Counted from the first letter of the stretch, positions 37,055 through 48,963 are shown. The stretch is 64,000 nt of DNA from Fasciolopsis buskii (GCA_008360955.1 LUCM01011224.1:44600-108599); one strand, 5' to 3'. Numbers and translations are program-made. The notes: a model not told the origin generated them from the letters alone.

Positions 37055-40000
37055 GTAAGTATGTACGTAATTGAAAATAGAAACGTTTGCAAAGAAGGCT
37101 AATGCCGAAAACGTTTAAAAAACGGATATTTAATTGAAGAAGAGTTTTTGTTACAGTGTAACCCGAAACCTACTTAAGCGGTTGATGAATTTTACTTTTA
37201 TACTCCTAGTCTTACCGCTCAATCGTCTGCTTGTAGAGGAAAGAACGGAGAAACCAAGATGCTCCAAATTCTTCTGCGAGACATGTGCTTTTAACGGGAA
37301 CTTATAGGAATCAAGGAAGTCAGGCAGAAAGAATAAAAATGATCGGTGGATTAGCTGCCGCAAAGGACCCGTTAGCACTTGTCCTGTACTATTTATCTGC
37401 AGCTCATAACAAGGCTCTTGGGCGTTTTCTGTTGGCATAGGTTTTTAGTACTACATGCAAACAGTTTCCCACACTGCAGCCTCGTTCTGAAGTAGAACAG
37501 TTTCAATCGTCAGAACTAGAATGACTGCTATGAGTGCATGGATTTATAGCTTTGATCTAACCTCGTGATCATTCATCTAACCGGGGGGATCTACCGCTGT
37601 GGTCAAATAATCCGATCGATCGGTGACTGGGAAGGATATATTATTATTCTGCACTTGAATATTTGTTTAAAACCACAAGAATTTCACGGTCAGTGTAAAA
37701 TGTCCTCGGGACTCAATTTACTTACCCATGCGATCAAAAAAGTTTTATACAAGTACTATGAGATAGCAGGAACCCAAGTATTGATAGTGAGCGGAGGATT
37801 CAACAGGTTAGCCTGGAATAATTTCTCCGATGACTGCATGCCGCTTTCGCTTTGGACACTTTTCTCTTGCGGGAAATAGAGAAATCACATTCCAGGATGA
37901 CCCATGGAAACATTGTGCACGCTAACTGAGTGCTAATTTACCAGCATACCTGCAACTTTTACCATTCTGACTTGGGCGAAGGATGAGTGACTGTAAGTAA
38001 AAACCCTCGGTCATCGTCCTATGTTGTCTGGATTTTATACTCTGTGCTGAATTACCAAACCCACAGATATTCATTAGAGGATCGATTTTTCCCCTAGGAG
38101 CTCCTGCAGCTTAGGATGCCTATAAACCATACAAAGATGCCGCGGTATGGAGCTTACTTATTTTTCATTAATTGTCTGGGCTTTCTGGTTAGTGGACATC
38201 TTTTAATAAAGGAGACAATTTGCTATTCAAGGAGACCCCATTGTAGATAAAAAGCTGGCACTAACATCTATTAAAAACATGTGAGTGGAAATAATTCCAC
38301 CTGAAGTCAGCTGCAATCTGTGATTTGAAAAACAGTTTGGCGTGCGAAACAGATCATGTCATTTGCTTTGCTCTTCGTCAAGTTCTATACACCGGGAAAA
38401 ATATATTGTCGTTTGACGGCAGATCAAAACGTCATGATATGTTGCTTTCCATTACATTTCCATTACATCTTATGCCGTGGTCGTGGACTCATTGATTTTT
38501 CTGTTCAGGCGGACATAACCAGAATAAAGAAGTCGGACAGAACTATTTCTTGGTAATCAAAATAGATTGTGAGAAATTTTTTGTCGATTAGCTCTGTTTG
38601 ACTGTTTGTGAGGAACAAAATCGACGGACGTCTTTACCCATTTTTGTTAAATTGAGAAACTGTTGTCACGCAAAGTCACAATTTAAGTCGACGCTTCTAT
38701 AGCTTCTCAGCCTGGTATGTATTTTTGAGCAGTGTTTATGTGCAAAATTCAAGGACTGTTTTAGAAAACTTGGGGTTTTGTCGTGACTTCACGAAGCAGA
38801 CTGATCTGAAAATATTTGTTTATTTGAATAATTTCTCCCTCTGGTCTGTGACAATGGCCAAAGTGTGCTTACTTTTAGTTCATCTGCTGCGTATACCATC
38901 TGAATCTCAGTGCTTCTTTCACGTACAAGCTACATCCTGATGTGAGCGGTAATTCAACACGAAGAGATAGGGGAGTTTGATTTGACTTCTAGTCGCGAAA
39001 CAGACCATTATGCTCCGAATAATTTCGACCCCGTGTTCAAGCAGCCGCTGCCTTTTACGGCTAGAATGAACTGTCTTGTGCGTACAATGAAATGTGTAAT
39101 TCTATTCGGAATAACAGAAATGACACGGAGGGCTCTTTACCAGCTGGTTTGAGAGTTTGAGTGTTTGCTAACATTTTTTCCCAGCTACCTGCAAGGAACG
39201 ACTAAGCAGCTGCAGTTTGCCGTCAAATTTTGAACAAACAGTTTATACTTGTTTCTTATTTGAGTAAATGCAATCGACCTGCTATTTTAATGGTTTATAT
39301 CCCTTCTTTAGAGTTCTTAAAGTTTGAGTTGGTCATCAAAGAATATGTACTCATAGTTCAAGGCCACCTGAGAAACTGTGAACTTCATTCACCTCTGGTT
39401 TTGATATATACTTCGTATAGGGTTGAAGAGAACTGTTCCAGTAGACTCAGTCAAGCTGACTATCATAAACCCCACAGATAAGCATAAACTATTTACATCA
39501 AACAATAAAAAATAGTAAATTGATCTAAATAACTTTTATATGCACAGATTCTATTCTTGTATTCTACTAGAATCTTTGCTTGCTGGGCTTGCATTACTCA
39601 GCTTTCTTATAACCAAGGTAACGTTTACTTGACCATTTCTCGTAAATAGAGTTTGCACTGGAAATTTCGGTAACTTTCTCAAAATTTTAGAACAGTTCTT
39701 TCTCCTCCTAGAGAANNNNNNNNNNNNNTATTTGTTTCTTATTTTATTAAATGCAATCGACCTGCCATTTTAATGGTTTATATCACTTCTTTAGAGTTCT
39801 TAAAGTTTGAGTTGGTCATCAAAGAATATGTACTCATAGTTCAAGGCCACCTGAGAAACTGTGAACTCCATTCACCTCTGGTTTTGATATATACTTCGTA
39901 TAGGGTTGAAGAGAACTGTTCCAGTAGACTATCATAAACCCCACAGATAAGCATAAACTATTTATCCGGACCAAACGACGTAAGAAGTGTATCGAAAAAT

Positions 40001-43000
40001 CGATGCGCAATGTATTGGTTTTAATTGTTAATGACAGCGTTGTTGGTAGATGTAATGCGCCAACGTTTCGACTACCGTGGGTAGTCTTTCTCAAGGCAAG
40101 TTTTACAATCAAATGCATTTGATTGTAAAACTTGCCTTCAGAAAGACTACCCACGGTAGTCGAAACGTTGGCACATTACATCTACATAAACTATTTACAT
40201 CAAACAATAAAAAATAGTAAATTGATCTAAATAACTTTTATATGCACAGATTCTATTCTTGTATTCTACTAGAATCTTTGCTTGCTGGGCTTGCATTACT
40301 CAGCTTTCTTATAACCAAGGTAACGTTTACTTGACCATTTCTCGTAAATAGAGTTTGCACTGGAAATTTCGGTAACTTTCTCAAAATTTTAGAACAGTTC
40401 TTTCTCCTCCTAGAGAATTATTAATTATAAGTGTAGTGAACTGGAACAAATTCAACCTACATCAAGAGAGATCGCGTATCACTAGTGAGAACCATATAAA
40501 CAAACTTAAGCATCTGTAAGGTTTTCTTGCATTTTTATATTTTATGTTCAGCGATACAGGGGACAAACATTCTGCAGAAAAAAACCTCTGAATGACCGTC
40601 GAATGTGAACACAGAATCTAACCGTCGGTGTTGAGAAAACTGGATGAACCTACATGCTACACATCGACTTTAATAAAAGCGCATTATGCACTTGACGGAA
40701 CGGGTCTAAAAGTACAAGGAAATAACGGATTTAGTTCTGTTACACACTGGCAGTTTCATTTGCTGTGATCAGCAACGGTGACGAAGATTTATCACCAAAC
40801 ATTAGGGCAGTGCATTAATATGTGGCCCACAGGTTCACCGGTAATGTAGCTTCAGTCAGCAGTTTGTCCAGTACATTTCAAACGGAGGGCTGACATACAA
40901 TAACAAGTGCAAACGTCTGCCCAAATCTTTGAATTCAAGATCCAAGTACCTTTTACAGCTTTGATCGGAGGTTTAAAATAAACTGCATAGCCAAAATCAC
41001 GGTTTGTGATACTATAATCGTCAAGTTATTTCAGAGTTTGTACCAAAATTGGTTCCGGTGTTGATTAGATACTGAAAGATACCTGTCGGCAATATCCTTA
41101 TTTCATTTTCGGTACTAATTGTTAACCTGTTAGCCGTTCACTTTGGGATTATGTAATCAAAAGGTTGACTTTATTGGAATTCATCTGGCCGTGTAACAGG
41201 AAAAAGGAACGGAACACCCTATGCATGTTTTTGATGACGAATAACCAGTAGAGGGGATGGGCCTTGTAAAAATTTTGTAGTTTTAGCGTATTTTATTTTG
41301 CACAGTTAACTTAATCAACTTGTCAGGTTAGAAAATTGAAACTGAAGAACTTGATTTCACGAGTACGTATCGCATTTAAAACTTTCTTTGATTCTCAACA
41401 GCCGAAATTAATTGGAATAGTCCATCCAAATTTAAGCAGTTACAAAAGTCATTCGGTAGCCCAAATGGAGAACCAAACGTATCATTCAAATCAGTACATT
41501 TTGTGCTCAAAACAGAATGCTCAATTTGAATTTCGCGCTCACCTACATTGTAATGAGGGCTGCAAGTAAAGATATCTGCAGAACAAATGCCAAGTTTTCT
41601 TTTTTATCTCTTTTTATCACAAAGAAGTGAGAAGACTTACAAGAAGACATCGGTCATTTTTGACCTTTCCTGTACTTTCCCTCTCTTTGGGTAAGCGATT
41701 TATGAGAATGGTTTTCTAACAAGCCTACTTGTTCTTATTTAGACCAGTGGGGTCACTGAGACAGCATCAGCAAATCAGAGAAACCTGTGTCTAAAGCTTG
41801 AGAAAACAAGAAAGGCATTTCTAGCTAAGTCAAGACAATTCTGCAATTGACCTGGTGCTTCATCGATCAGAATAACGTCAGCAAGCGATAAGGTCTATCT
41901 GTGTAGGCAAGAATTAAGGCTAATGGCTCCGAACGAATAAATGATAACTAGTGAATGCGACCATTCTACTTTTCGTGGAATAAACATTGTAGATTGCTCC
42001 CGTGGTTTATATATCTACTGCTTGGTGTGACGTCGAACTATTCAGATCGCTCCTTAGTCGCTGAGTTATGGAAACCCATATGGATCACCTGACCAAAATG
42101 ATCTACTTCCTTCTTAGAAATATATTCTATGGATGTATTATTCACGATAGATCTGCGCAATTATTTGTCCAAATTGATTTTGTCGATTAAAATCTCCTCA
42201 CCTGATGCATGATGTTACTCTATTAAGAAAATCGGCTATTTCAGTTCCCACTTTCTTACTGTGAGAAAATATGCAGTCTGATTCTTTCAAAAATCCAATG
42301 CATTTTTGCTGCCTGTGGCGTTCGTATGAAATCAAAGCAGAGATCTGATTAATAATGAGGTCCAATGTAACTTACGTCTAACAACGAAACATAAAACGTG
42401 ACACAAGATTCTGGGCGCTCACATTCAAATTTCCGTCTAAAACGGCAGCAATAATTACTAAAAGGAATTTTTGGACCAAGGGAATTTTATTAGTTAGCTT
42501 TACATTAGCTTCCAAAACTATTCTGTTTGTGAGCTCCATGACAGATTTAGATTCCGAGCAGATTTGTATAATTTTCCATTTCGCTTAACTTTTTGTATTT
42601 TAATTGGACTTGCTGAGTTGACGATCAAAATTGGCGGAACGTTCATGATTAAAAACAGGAGCCGGTCTGCCGTGTTAGTCCAGCGAATGAGAGATCGGCG
42701 TGTTTGTTCAGGGCCTTGGCCGGTTTCTTGGGCTTTACTTATGGTCTACATTCTGTGCAGTGCCTTTTTCCATTTCAGAAGTTCCTATGGCGGTAGTATA
42801 ATGTTTGCTGGCTGAGGCATACTACTGCAAGTTATCTCTGCTTCGCAGTGGCTATCTTTGATTTGTTCGCACTTTCCTGCAATTAGTAAAATCTTCAGCA
42901 TGTTATACAAAAGGGGTTAAGTTCGAACGCGATTGAAGCAACCCTTCTTTTTCTTCACAAACCGAAGGATTTCCCGGAGTTGGAGCTTGCATTTAAGGTA

Positions 43001-46000
43001 TCACCATTGTGAAGGAGTCAGCATTAGTCTGAAAAGAACAGAAGCACTAGCAAGCGTATAGTTACTATTGTTAACATTGCCACCCCTATTATTACGAACA
43101 TCATTAATCGTCACAAATAGTAAGCATGTGTTTGATATTATTACTGGTCCAAATGCCGTCACCAACACTTACACCAACACCAAAACAACTGAATCTTTTG
43201 CTCCTGTCGCGTTTCCCTCAAAGCATGTACTAGAATATTCGAGACCAGTGTTGTTGTCGCAGCGATCAACAAAGATTTAGGGTTACTGAGTGTATTCACC
43301 GGGTTCAGGTTTTCTATTGTTTCCCCATCAGTGAAAATATGCACAATTATTAAGAGTGCGCATTGTTACGATGGAATAAAATGAAAATACGAACTAATCC
43401 ATTGTTTTAGAAAATCAAGAATTTCTGTGACAATTTACCTATTTGTACGCTCTGTTCGTCACCTTCATGGTTTTTCAAACAGGTTCACAGTCACAAGAGC
43501 AAAATTAAAGGGGTTTTTAATTACCAACTTTTGAATTGAGTTTCCAATTATTCTGGTTCCCTTTTCTATTTTAGAACCAAGTGGCATTTGAAGGTGTACA
43601 CGTGCGCACACCAAACGGTACTTTCGCGCTGTGCCAAGGAAAAGAATACGCAATTCCACGAAAGGATGTGGAAATTTATGTTTGATACCACAAGATATGC
43701 CAGAGCAGCTATGTATTTCTGTAAATCGCATAATCTTAAATGTAAGTAAAACTGTACGCGTCTGTTAGTCCACATCCAACGGGTTATTGTTCAACATCTT
43801 TCAGACCACCATGATTATTTGCTTTGGTGTTGATCATTAGTGATTGGTCTGAAGAAATCAGAAAAACTTGGCTAGAATCCTAAGAATATTGGTACAGACC
43901 ATGATGAATTAAAGTCAACCTACTGCTATGTTGACCCTGATGATTCTCAAGAAAAACTGAGGCTTCAACATATCGCCCGTGTCCTCTTGATCTTCTGTTG
44001 CTCGCGGCTACCAAATGATGGGTAATTATATATTATCACCATCATCTTTGACAGTGTCCAATAAACATTCGGATAACCCAAATGTGTTTCTTTATTCGAA
44101 TGTGTCCATTGAAAGAAGCCTGGTCTTGTCTCTAAACTTTCACGTGTTACTGATTCGGGATTCGTCCTTTGATACTGCTCCGTTCTCCTGTCAAAAATAA
44201 ATGTATTTGACATTTTATACTGTACTTCTTTGCCATACGCCATTTTGATTAATTCATTTACTGGATTAAAAACTAATCGAATAAAAGATCACATACCAGT
44301 TTTAGTGTCCAGTTGCTACCCACATAGCCAGTAGACATAAGAGTGTACTTGGTTGTGAAAACCTAAAAAAACTAGAGTAGCATTGTCCCTGGGTATCCAG
44401 TGACAATCGTTGAGATAGCTGACTGTACGTTAGAGGGTGTTCATCGTAGTCTTCTGAATACCATGAGGGGCGACAAAAGATGACAATCCAAACTGTGCTT
44501 AATCGAGCGGTTAATGTTGTTTGCCTAAAACGATCCACATTTCATGTTATGTAATGATTTTCATCAACACCAAAATGTCTGTTCATAAAATTGGAAAAAC
44601 GTGCCATTCTAAAATGTTTCACTATCATCTTACTAGATGGTTGTTTTTTGTTTTCATATGGGGACCTGTAAATGGTTTTCTGGTTGGGGTTACTTGTGGT
44701 TTGTTTATGATTCATCTGAACGCAAAGTTGAATTCGGACCAACCCGTTGCGATGTAATGCCCGGTGGAACAAAAAATCGCTTGCCCAAATCGTGAGTTGT
44801 AATACAATGATAATACATGACGTAAACATAAAATGGCAGGTTTTTTGCAAAATATATTGGACACACATTTGCAAACTATTGTTCAATTAAAATTCGGGAC
44901 GAGCACTTCTAAGTCTAACAAAGTCATAAGTCATCCAGTTGTAACTATTCATACTACAAATCAAGTACGTGGACTGGAATGTCTAACGGATAGATTTTGT
45001 TTCACTATTTGCTATATTTTGATACTGTGCTGCTGTGAAACTGAATGCTAGAAATCATTTGATATCATTATCGCAAGGGTTTGAAATAAATCATGCTGTT
45101 AACAGCTTACGAAATTCATCACTTCTCCAAATTTTCACTTGTGAATTGCCCTCATATAATACCAATTATCGTGTACTATAGGGTTTTACAAAACCTTTTT
45201 CTCCATTTCTTATCTGGTTTTCTAATAATTGCTATCGATCAGTTAATTTTTCTGTGCGATCAAATTTGTCAACTGTAAGGAAACTCCTAAACAAGAGGCT
45301 ACCGTGAAACTAAACCGTTTTACCAAATAATGTGGTTCATAAATATATTTGCCACCCAGTCCCAACCATGATTATTTCAGTCGGGATGTTGAAAAACTTG
45401 TCCTATAGATGCAAAAGTAAGTAGTTCCTCCGGTCACTGATGATATTATTTTATGATTGCATAACGTTTTAATCGAATGTACACCTTCAGACTTCTCATT
45501 GTCAAACGACAGCCTATCCCTAAAAGTTTAACATTTAGGCGACCCACTCTATGACAATCCAAAAAAAATTAACACTACTACTTCCAAGTATGCATTATTA
45601 AATCACTTGATTACACATGTTTGCTACAGAACTCCGCATGAGCAATTTTAACGCTGCATCCTTTGGTGTATTTGAAAGGAACAGAAGGAAGACGCAATTT
45701 GCAAAATCCAGAGATTTCTTTTAATTTTCACTATTGCGCAAATAAAACGTTAAATTGACTAAAACATGAGATGGAACCTTACAATGGGAATAAAGTGTGG
45801 GCAAAATAAAGAGTCCTCCGGTTCGAGATGATTGGGTGATAAAAGTTTACTAACATCTGGAATACTCTGCGGCGAGCGCAGTTTCGAATGCGCAGAAGGG
45901 GTTTCCATGAGATAGCTGATTTTTGAATCCTCAAGGAACCCCTCGGTTTTGGCAGTTATTTGGACAAAAAACCTTGCAAACGCAGTATCGGGACGTATTG

Positions 46001-48770
46001 TGCTGTCTTATTTTCTGCCAGCATTTTCTTATCTAGAGTATTTTCCGCAGGCGACTGCCTGTTGGTTTTCACTACGGCGTCCATCTTTTTCAGAAAATTT
46101 TGATTCTTCATGGTCACAATGACTGATCCCTTATTTGACTGAAGAAATATCATGCCGGTCACTATGTTCCAACTGATTGATTTTCGTATACTCTTCTTGC
46201 TTCAGGCAACACTACTGTCGGACAGAAGCTGAGATGAATGTCTCGGATAAATATACTAGTTTTGCCCCAAGTCTGCCCGCTTTCTTTTCCTCAGCTAAAG
46301 CGCACAAACCCATTATGTGCTGGCCGGTCAGTTTCCAGCGAACAATTTCTCAGTCTGCAGACGATTCGGTTTTATTGTTTTTATTCGAATCACATTACAC
46401 TGAAATCTAACGTTTCATATGAGCGAATATGGAGGTTAAGAGCAATGCTTGTTTCTTGCGATTTTTGTCTCAAAACTGTTGTATTCAAAAAAAATTCGAA
46501 TTAGTCCTTATCTACACACGCGGTTAAAGCAGCTTTGGGGAACAGTTTGAAACCTAGGGATCCATTTTTCTCACTGAATAGTTTACTTGCTTCTCAGAAT
46601 CAAAGCCTTCAGTTCAAACCGCAGCTCTAATCTTTCTAAAGTAAAAAAATGAAATTTTAAGCTAATTAATTTAACCAACTCTAATTTGGCTGAAACTGTG
46701 GTTTGGTCTAATTCCTTCACTTCATACTCTGCAACCACATCTAGCTTTCATCGAATCAGTCTAAGACTGAAGGAAGATTTTGACTCTCGCGAGCTTTTGG
46801 CTTTCCGATAATCGCTACAGTTTCAAACTGCTTTATCAGGATATGTTTAGTTTTTTTTGATTTTTTAAATCCTGGTGGCTCAATACCCGCGCCTGATTCG
46901 GATGGATTGAAAACCCTATTAACAACTTACTTTTACCAAAGACTACTACTAATGGGACTGAACAACCTAACCTACTATGATGACTGCTATGTGTTCTGTG
47001 GATAGCCCAAAACTGTCCGTAATCTGCACGCTTCTGTGCACAAGTTTACTGGATAGATAGTTCCTTCTGCTTCATTTGTAGTATTTCGCATGCATCGATT
47101 CGCCTGTTTTGCTCCACTTGAGGACGGCGTCGAAGTGTGCTCAAGAAAGTACGCCCAGACCCTGAGCGCAACCACAAGCCGCCTGGCGACAACGAGTCCG
47201 ACAAATATGACAAACGAAGCGTCCTACGCCGATTACATGCAACAAGAGATAACCCAGGCCTACTGTGTGTAAGTTTTAAACGCCATTTCGCTCTGGCTGT
47301 CAGTCTTCCGGTCACGGAAACACCAACCTCCCACTCCACCTATACGGGGAAAACAGATAATAAATGTTCCCATTAATTCTTTCCTGACTTGCGTGCAGCT
47401 TTGCAGTAAATTTAATCCCACCTGATTAAAGCCTCATACTGACAATATGGCATTATCAAAAAAAACAACGTTTTTCAAACTGACAGCTCAGATGGACAAA
47501 TGGAGAATTTCGCTGATATTTTACGATTTATATATTAAGAGTCGAGGCAAGGGGGTGGTGGAACGTGTTCTACAATTGCCAAACTTAGAGGTCTCACTAC
47601 GCAAGAATTGTCTCGAATGGACCGGTTATAGGTGGATCACGGCTGACGATATAAAAGGGTTTCGAACTAGGGTAAAGTAAGAAGAAATTGAAAAGGTTTT
47701 AACTCAACAAGCCCAGCCGTTCTCATTAATTTTCCAAGTCTCAAAAACGAACTTTCCCACTTAAATTGATGCAGAGTTAATTCAAGGTGAGCAGTTGCAT
47801 GCAAAATCACAACTTGATGATATCCAATCAGTCTGGAGTATTACCGACTTCCAAAATGCAATAATTTTGCCCCAAATTAAGTAGGCCACTTAGTCTAATA
47901 TGACAAACAAATTAGGTATTGCAAACGAAATAACTGGAGAACCAAAAAGCCGACGAACTAGCAATACCTATCAGTGATGCTAAAATGTGATAAATAAGTA
48001 AATTTGACCAGTCAAATCCTGGATTAGATAAAGTTTATTTATTTTGTTTTTGATTTTTCTGAAAAGTCTGCGCGTGGCTATGGATTGGCGGGTAACGTGC
48101 TCTCCTAGGTTTAGTGGTCAAGGGATGGGTAACCGTTATCTCATGTGATATTAGTGCCCGCAAATGAGCGACAGAGTAACTGAATGACCTATTCTGCATT
48201 ACTTGTTACCGACTGCCTGACCTTTTGGTGTTGAAGTCGCTCCGATTTTCCTTGAAGAGGCTCAAACTGTGAATAACCGAAAGAAGTCTTCACGCCATTC
48301 ACATAGTTTATCACTAGAAACAAACATTAGTGGTAGCTTTGTGATTGTTCAATAAACTTGAAGTTTTCTCCCATTTGATCTCCATTTTCAGCGGCACAAG
48401 TGAGAAAATTGCATGTGTCACACAGACATTGCAACAATTGTGCACTCTGGATGCGATCGCCCTTATTCGGAATTATTACAGAGAAACGTTGCCAGAAAAC
48501 TGTGTGCAACCAACAGAATTCGCAAAGCGCAATCGATCCAGATTGTTGCCGACAAAACGGGCCACTTCTCTGAAACTCTCCCCATCACGACCACACCAAG
48601 GAGACCGACCGAAAGTCATTCATTCACAGTTGGGACAGTCCTCTTCATCTATACCTCTACAACCATTGTTGTATACATTTATTTCGAGACTAGACAAATT
48701 GACACAAAGTAATGATATGTATTATCTCATAACGCTAACTTTTTTACAACTGCATCTTCTTCGATTGTAA
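36858..48770 (+). CDS. Four-exon gene for a secreted, 12-cysteine, probably GPI-anchored surface protein (309 aa)
   Basis: Exons 36858-37054, 43575-43741, 47082-47268 and 48392-48770 join into 930 nt (309 codons plus TAA). All three donors are GTAAGT and all acceptors follow pyrimidine-rich tracts. Phases fit at each junction (2 bases+1, 1+2, 2+1). Residues 1-22 form a signal peptide with a Leu/Pro-rich core. Cysteines lie at 25, 35, 65, 76, 85, 115 and at 130, 141, 183, 192, 201, 221, giving two six-Cys modules. N-glycosylation sequons are at N163 and N231. Residues 222-290 are basic and Ser/Pro-rich. Residues 293-309 are a hydrophobic tail after a Ser-Asn-Asp cluster, as in GPI signals. The start is the first ATG before the signal peptide, with A at -3. 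Signal peptide, Cys modules and tail point to an extracellular surface glycoprotein. Length and layout recall tapeworm GP50-type antigens (hypothesis only). Intron 1 spans an assembly gap, so its length is unreliable. Confidence 0.82.
39240..39715. repeat. Left copy of a near-identical duplicated segment
   Basis: This copy aligns with 39729-40417, starting near the shared TTGTTTCTTAT and ending at the shared CTCCTAGAGAA. Differences I can see are a few substitutions, a 14-nt extra segment at about 39451-39464, and absence of the 220-bp insertion found in the right copy. The pattern fits two haplotypes assembled in series. Confidence 0.85.
39716..39728. other. Assembly gap (13 Ns)
   Basis: Thirteen undetermined bases lie inside intron 1 of the surface-protein gene. 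The sequence to the left (about 39240-39715) is repeated to the right (39729-40417), so the gap probably marks an unresolved allelic or duplicated join rather than missing unique DNA. Confidence 0.97.
39952..40197. mobile_element. Insertion of 220 bp with 13-bp target-site duplication, Penelope-like
   Basis: The 13-mer CATAAACTATTTA occurs at 39952-39964 and again at 40185-40197, and only once in the allelic copy (near 39483). It is therefore a target-site duplication around 39965-40184. About 82 bp of head sequence is followed by a 138-bp palindrome. The arms contain a small stem (GACTACC/GGTAGTC) next to CGAAACGTTGG, a combination seen in the terminal repeats of Penelope-like retroelements, where it belongs to a hammerhead-type fold. 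No coding sequence is carried, so this is a truncated or non-autonomous copy. Class assignment is an inference; the insertion itself is directly visible. Confidence 0.8.
40047..40184. repeat. 138-bp near-perfect palindrome
   Basis: Two 69-bp arms (40047-40115 and 40116-40184) are reverse complements with two mismatches that I can find and no spacer. The centre is CAAATGCATTTG. Each arm also contains its own 7-bp hairpin. The DNA could extrude as a cruciform, and the transcript would be a long hairpin. Confidence 0.9.
43575..43741 (+). CDS. Exon 2: second half of Cys module 1
   Basis: This 167-nt exon codes for residues 66-122 in part and adds Cys76, Cys85 and Cys115 (C-x8-C-x29-C). The acceptor is preceded by a long pyrimidine tract ending in TTTTAG. 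The donor is T|GTAAGT. It has too little open frame from an ATG to be noticed alone. It was found because exon 1 needs one base, exon 3 needs one left over, and the repeated module predicts a C-x8-C motif here. All three requirements are met. The sequence is rich in Lys, Arg, His and aromatic residues, as expected for an amphipathic helical segment. Confidence 0.8.
47082..47268 (+). CDS. Exon 3: first half of Cys module 2
   Basis: This 187-nt exon codes for residues 123-183 plus parts of 122 and 184. It holds Cys130, Cys141 and Cys183 (C-x10-C-x41-C) and a sequon at N163 inside a Thr/Ser-rich insertion. A Ser-Arg-Lys triplet follows the second Cys, where exon 1 has Ala-Arg-Lys. The acceptor is a clear pyrimidine tract ending in TTTGTAG. 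The donor GT|GTAAGT falls two bases after the Cys codon, as in exon 1. Confidence 0.82.
48392..48770 (+). CDS. Exon 4: end of Cys module 2, basic stalk and GPI-type tail
   Basis: This 379-nt terminal exon codes for residues 184 (last base) to 309 and a TAA stop. It holds Cys192, Cys201 and Cys221 (C-x8-C-x19-C), a sequon at N231, and an Arg/Lys/Ser/Pro-rich stalk at about 222-290. The last 17 residues are Leu/Ile/Tyr-rich and hydrophobic. The acceptor is preceded by a strong pyrimidine tract ending in TTTTCAG. The tail could be a GPI-attachment signal or, less likely, a short membrane anchor. It has no cytoplasmic part. Confidence 0.8.
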
Positions 48771-48963
48771 AAATGCTCATTTCGCATCATCCTCAAACAC
48801 TGTCGGATATTTTTTGTACTTCCATCTATCGTAAATTGAAGGGACATTCTATTTAAGCAGTAGTTACGCTCACAGCTCGCCTGGCTGAATAAGATATGGG
48901 TCCAGCATGACTTCCTGAATTTGAGTCCACAAGGTCTCCTTTCTTCAGACAAAAGATGGAGAC

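Larger units (their letters stand above)
39729..40417. repeat. Right copy of the duplicated segment, carrying an insertion
   Basis: This copy is collinear with 39240-39715 but interrupted at 39965-40184 by inserted DNA. After the insertion it resumes at CATAAACTATTTA and runs to CTCCTAGAGAA, then into unique sequence. Confidence 0.85.

Noticed and set aside
37146..37312. Open frame after TTACAG directly downstream of exon 1
   Set aside because: In phase for 56 codons but ends in a stop and lacks the C-x8-C pattern. Chance continuation is likely.
39180..39267. Cys-containing frame after a strong acceptor (TTTTTTCCCAG)
   Set aside because: Its phase does not fit exon 1, the Cys spacing differs from the modules, and it stops at once.
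44542..44886. 114-codon minus-strand frame
   Set aside because: Overlapped by open + frames, composition unremarkable, and it lies inside intron 2 of the reconstructed gene.
46198..46410. Phase-compatible exon candidate between exons 2 and 3 of the main gene
   Set aside because: It has a good acceptor but no usable donor leaving one base, and no cysteine spacing like the modules. Exon 2 at 43575-43741 satisfies both.
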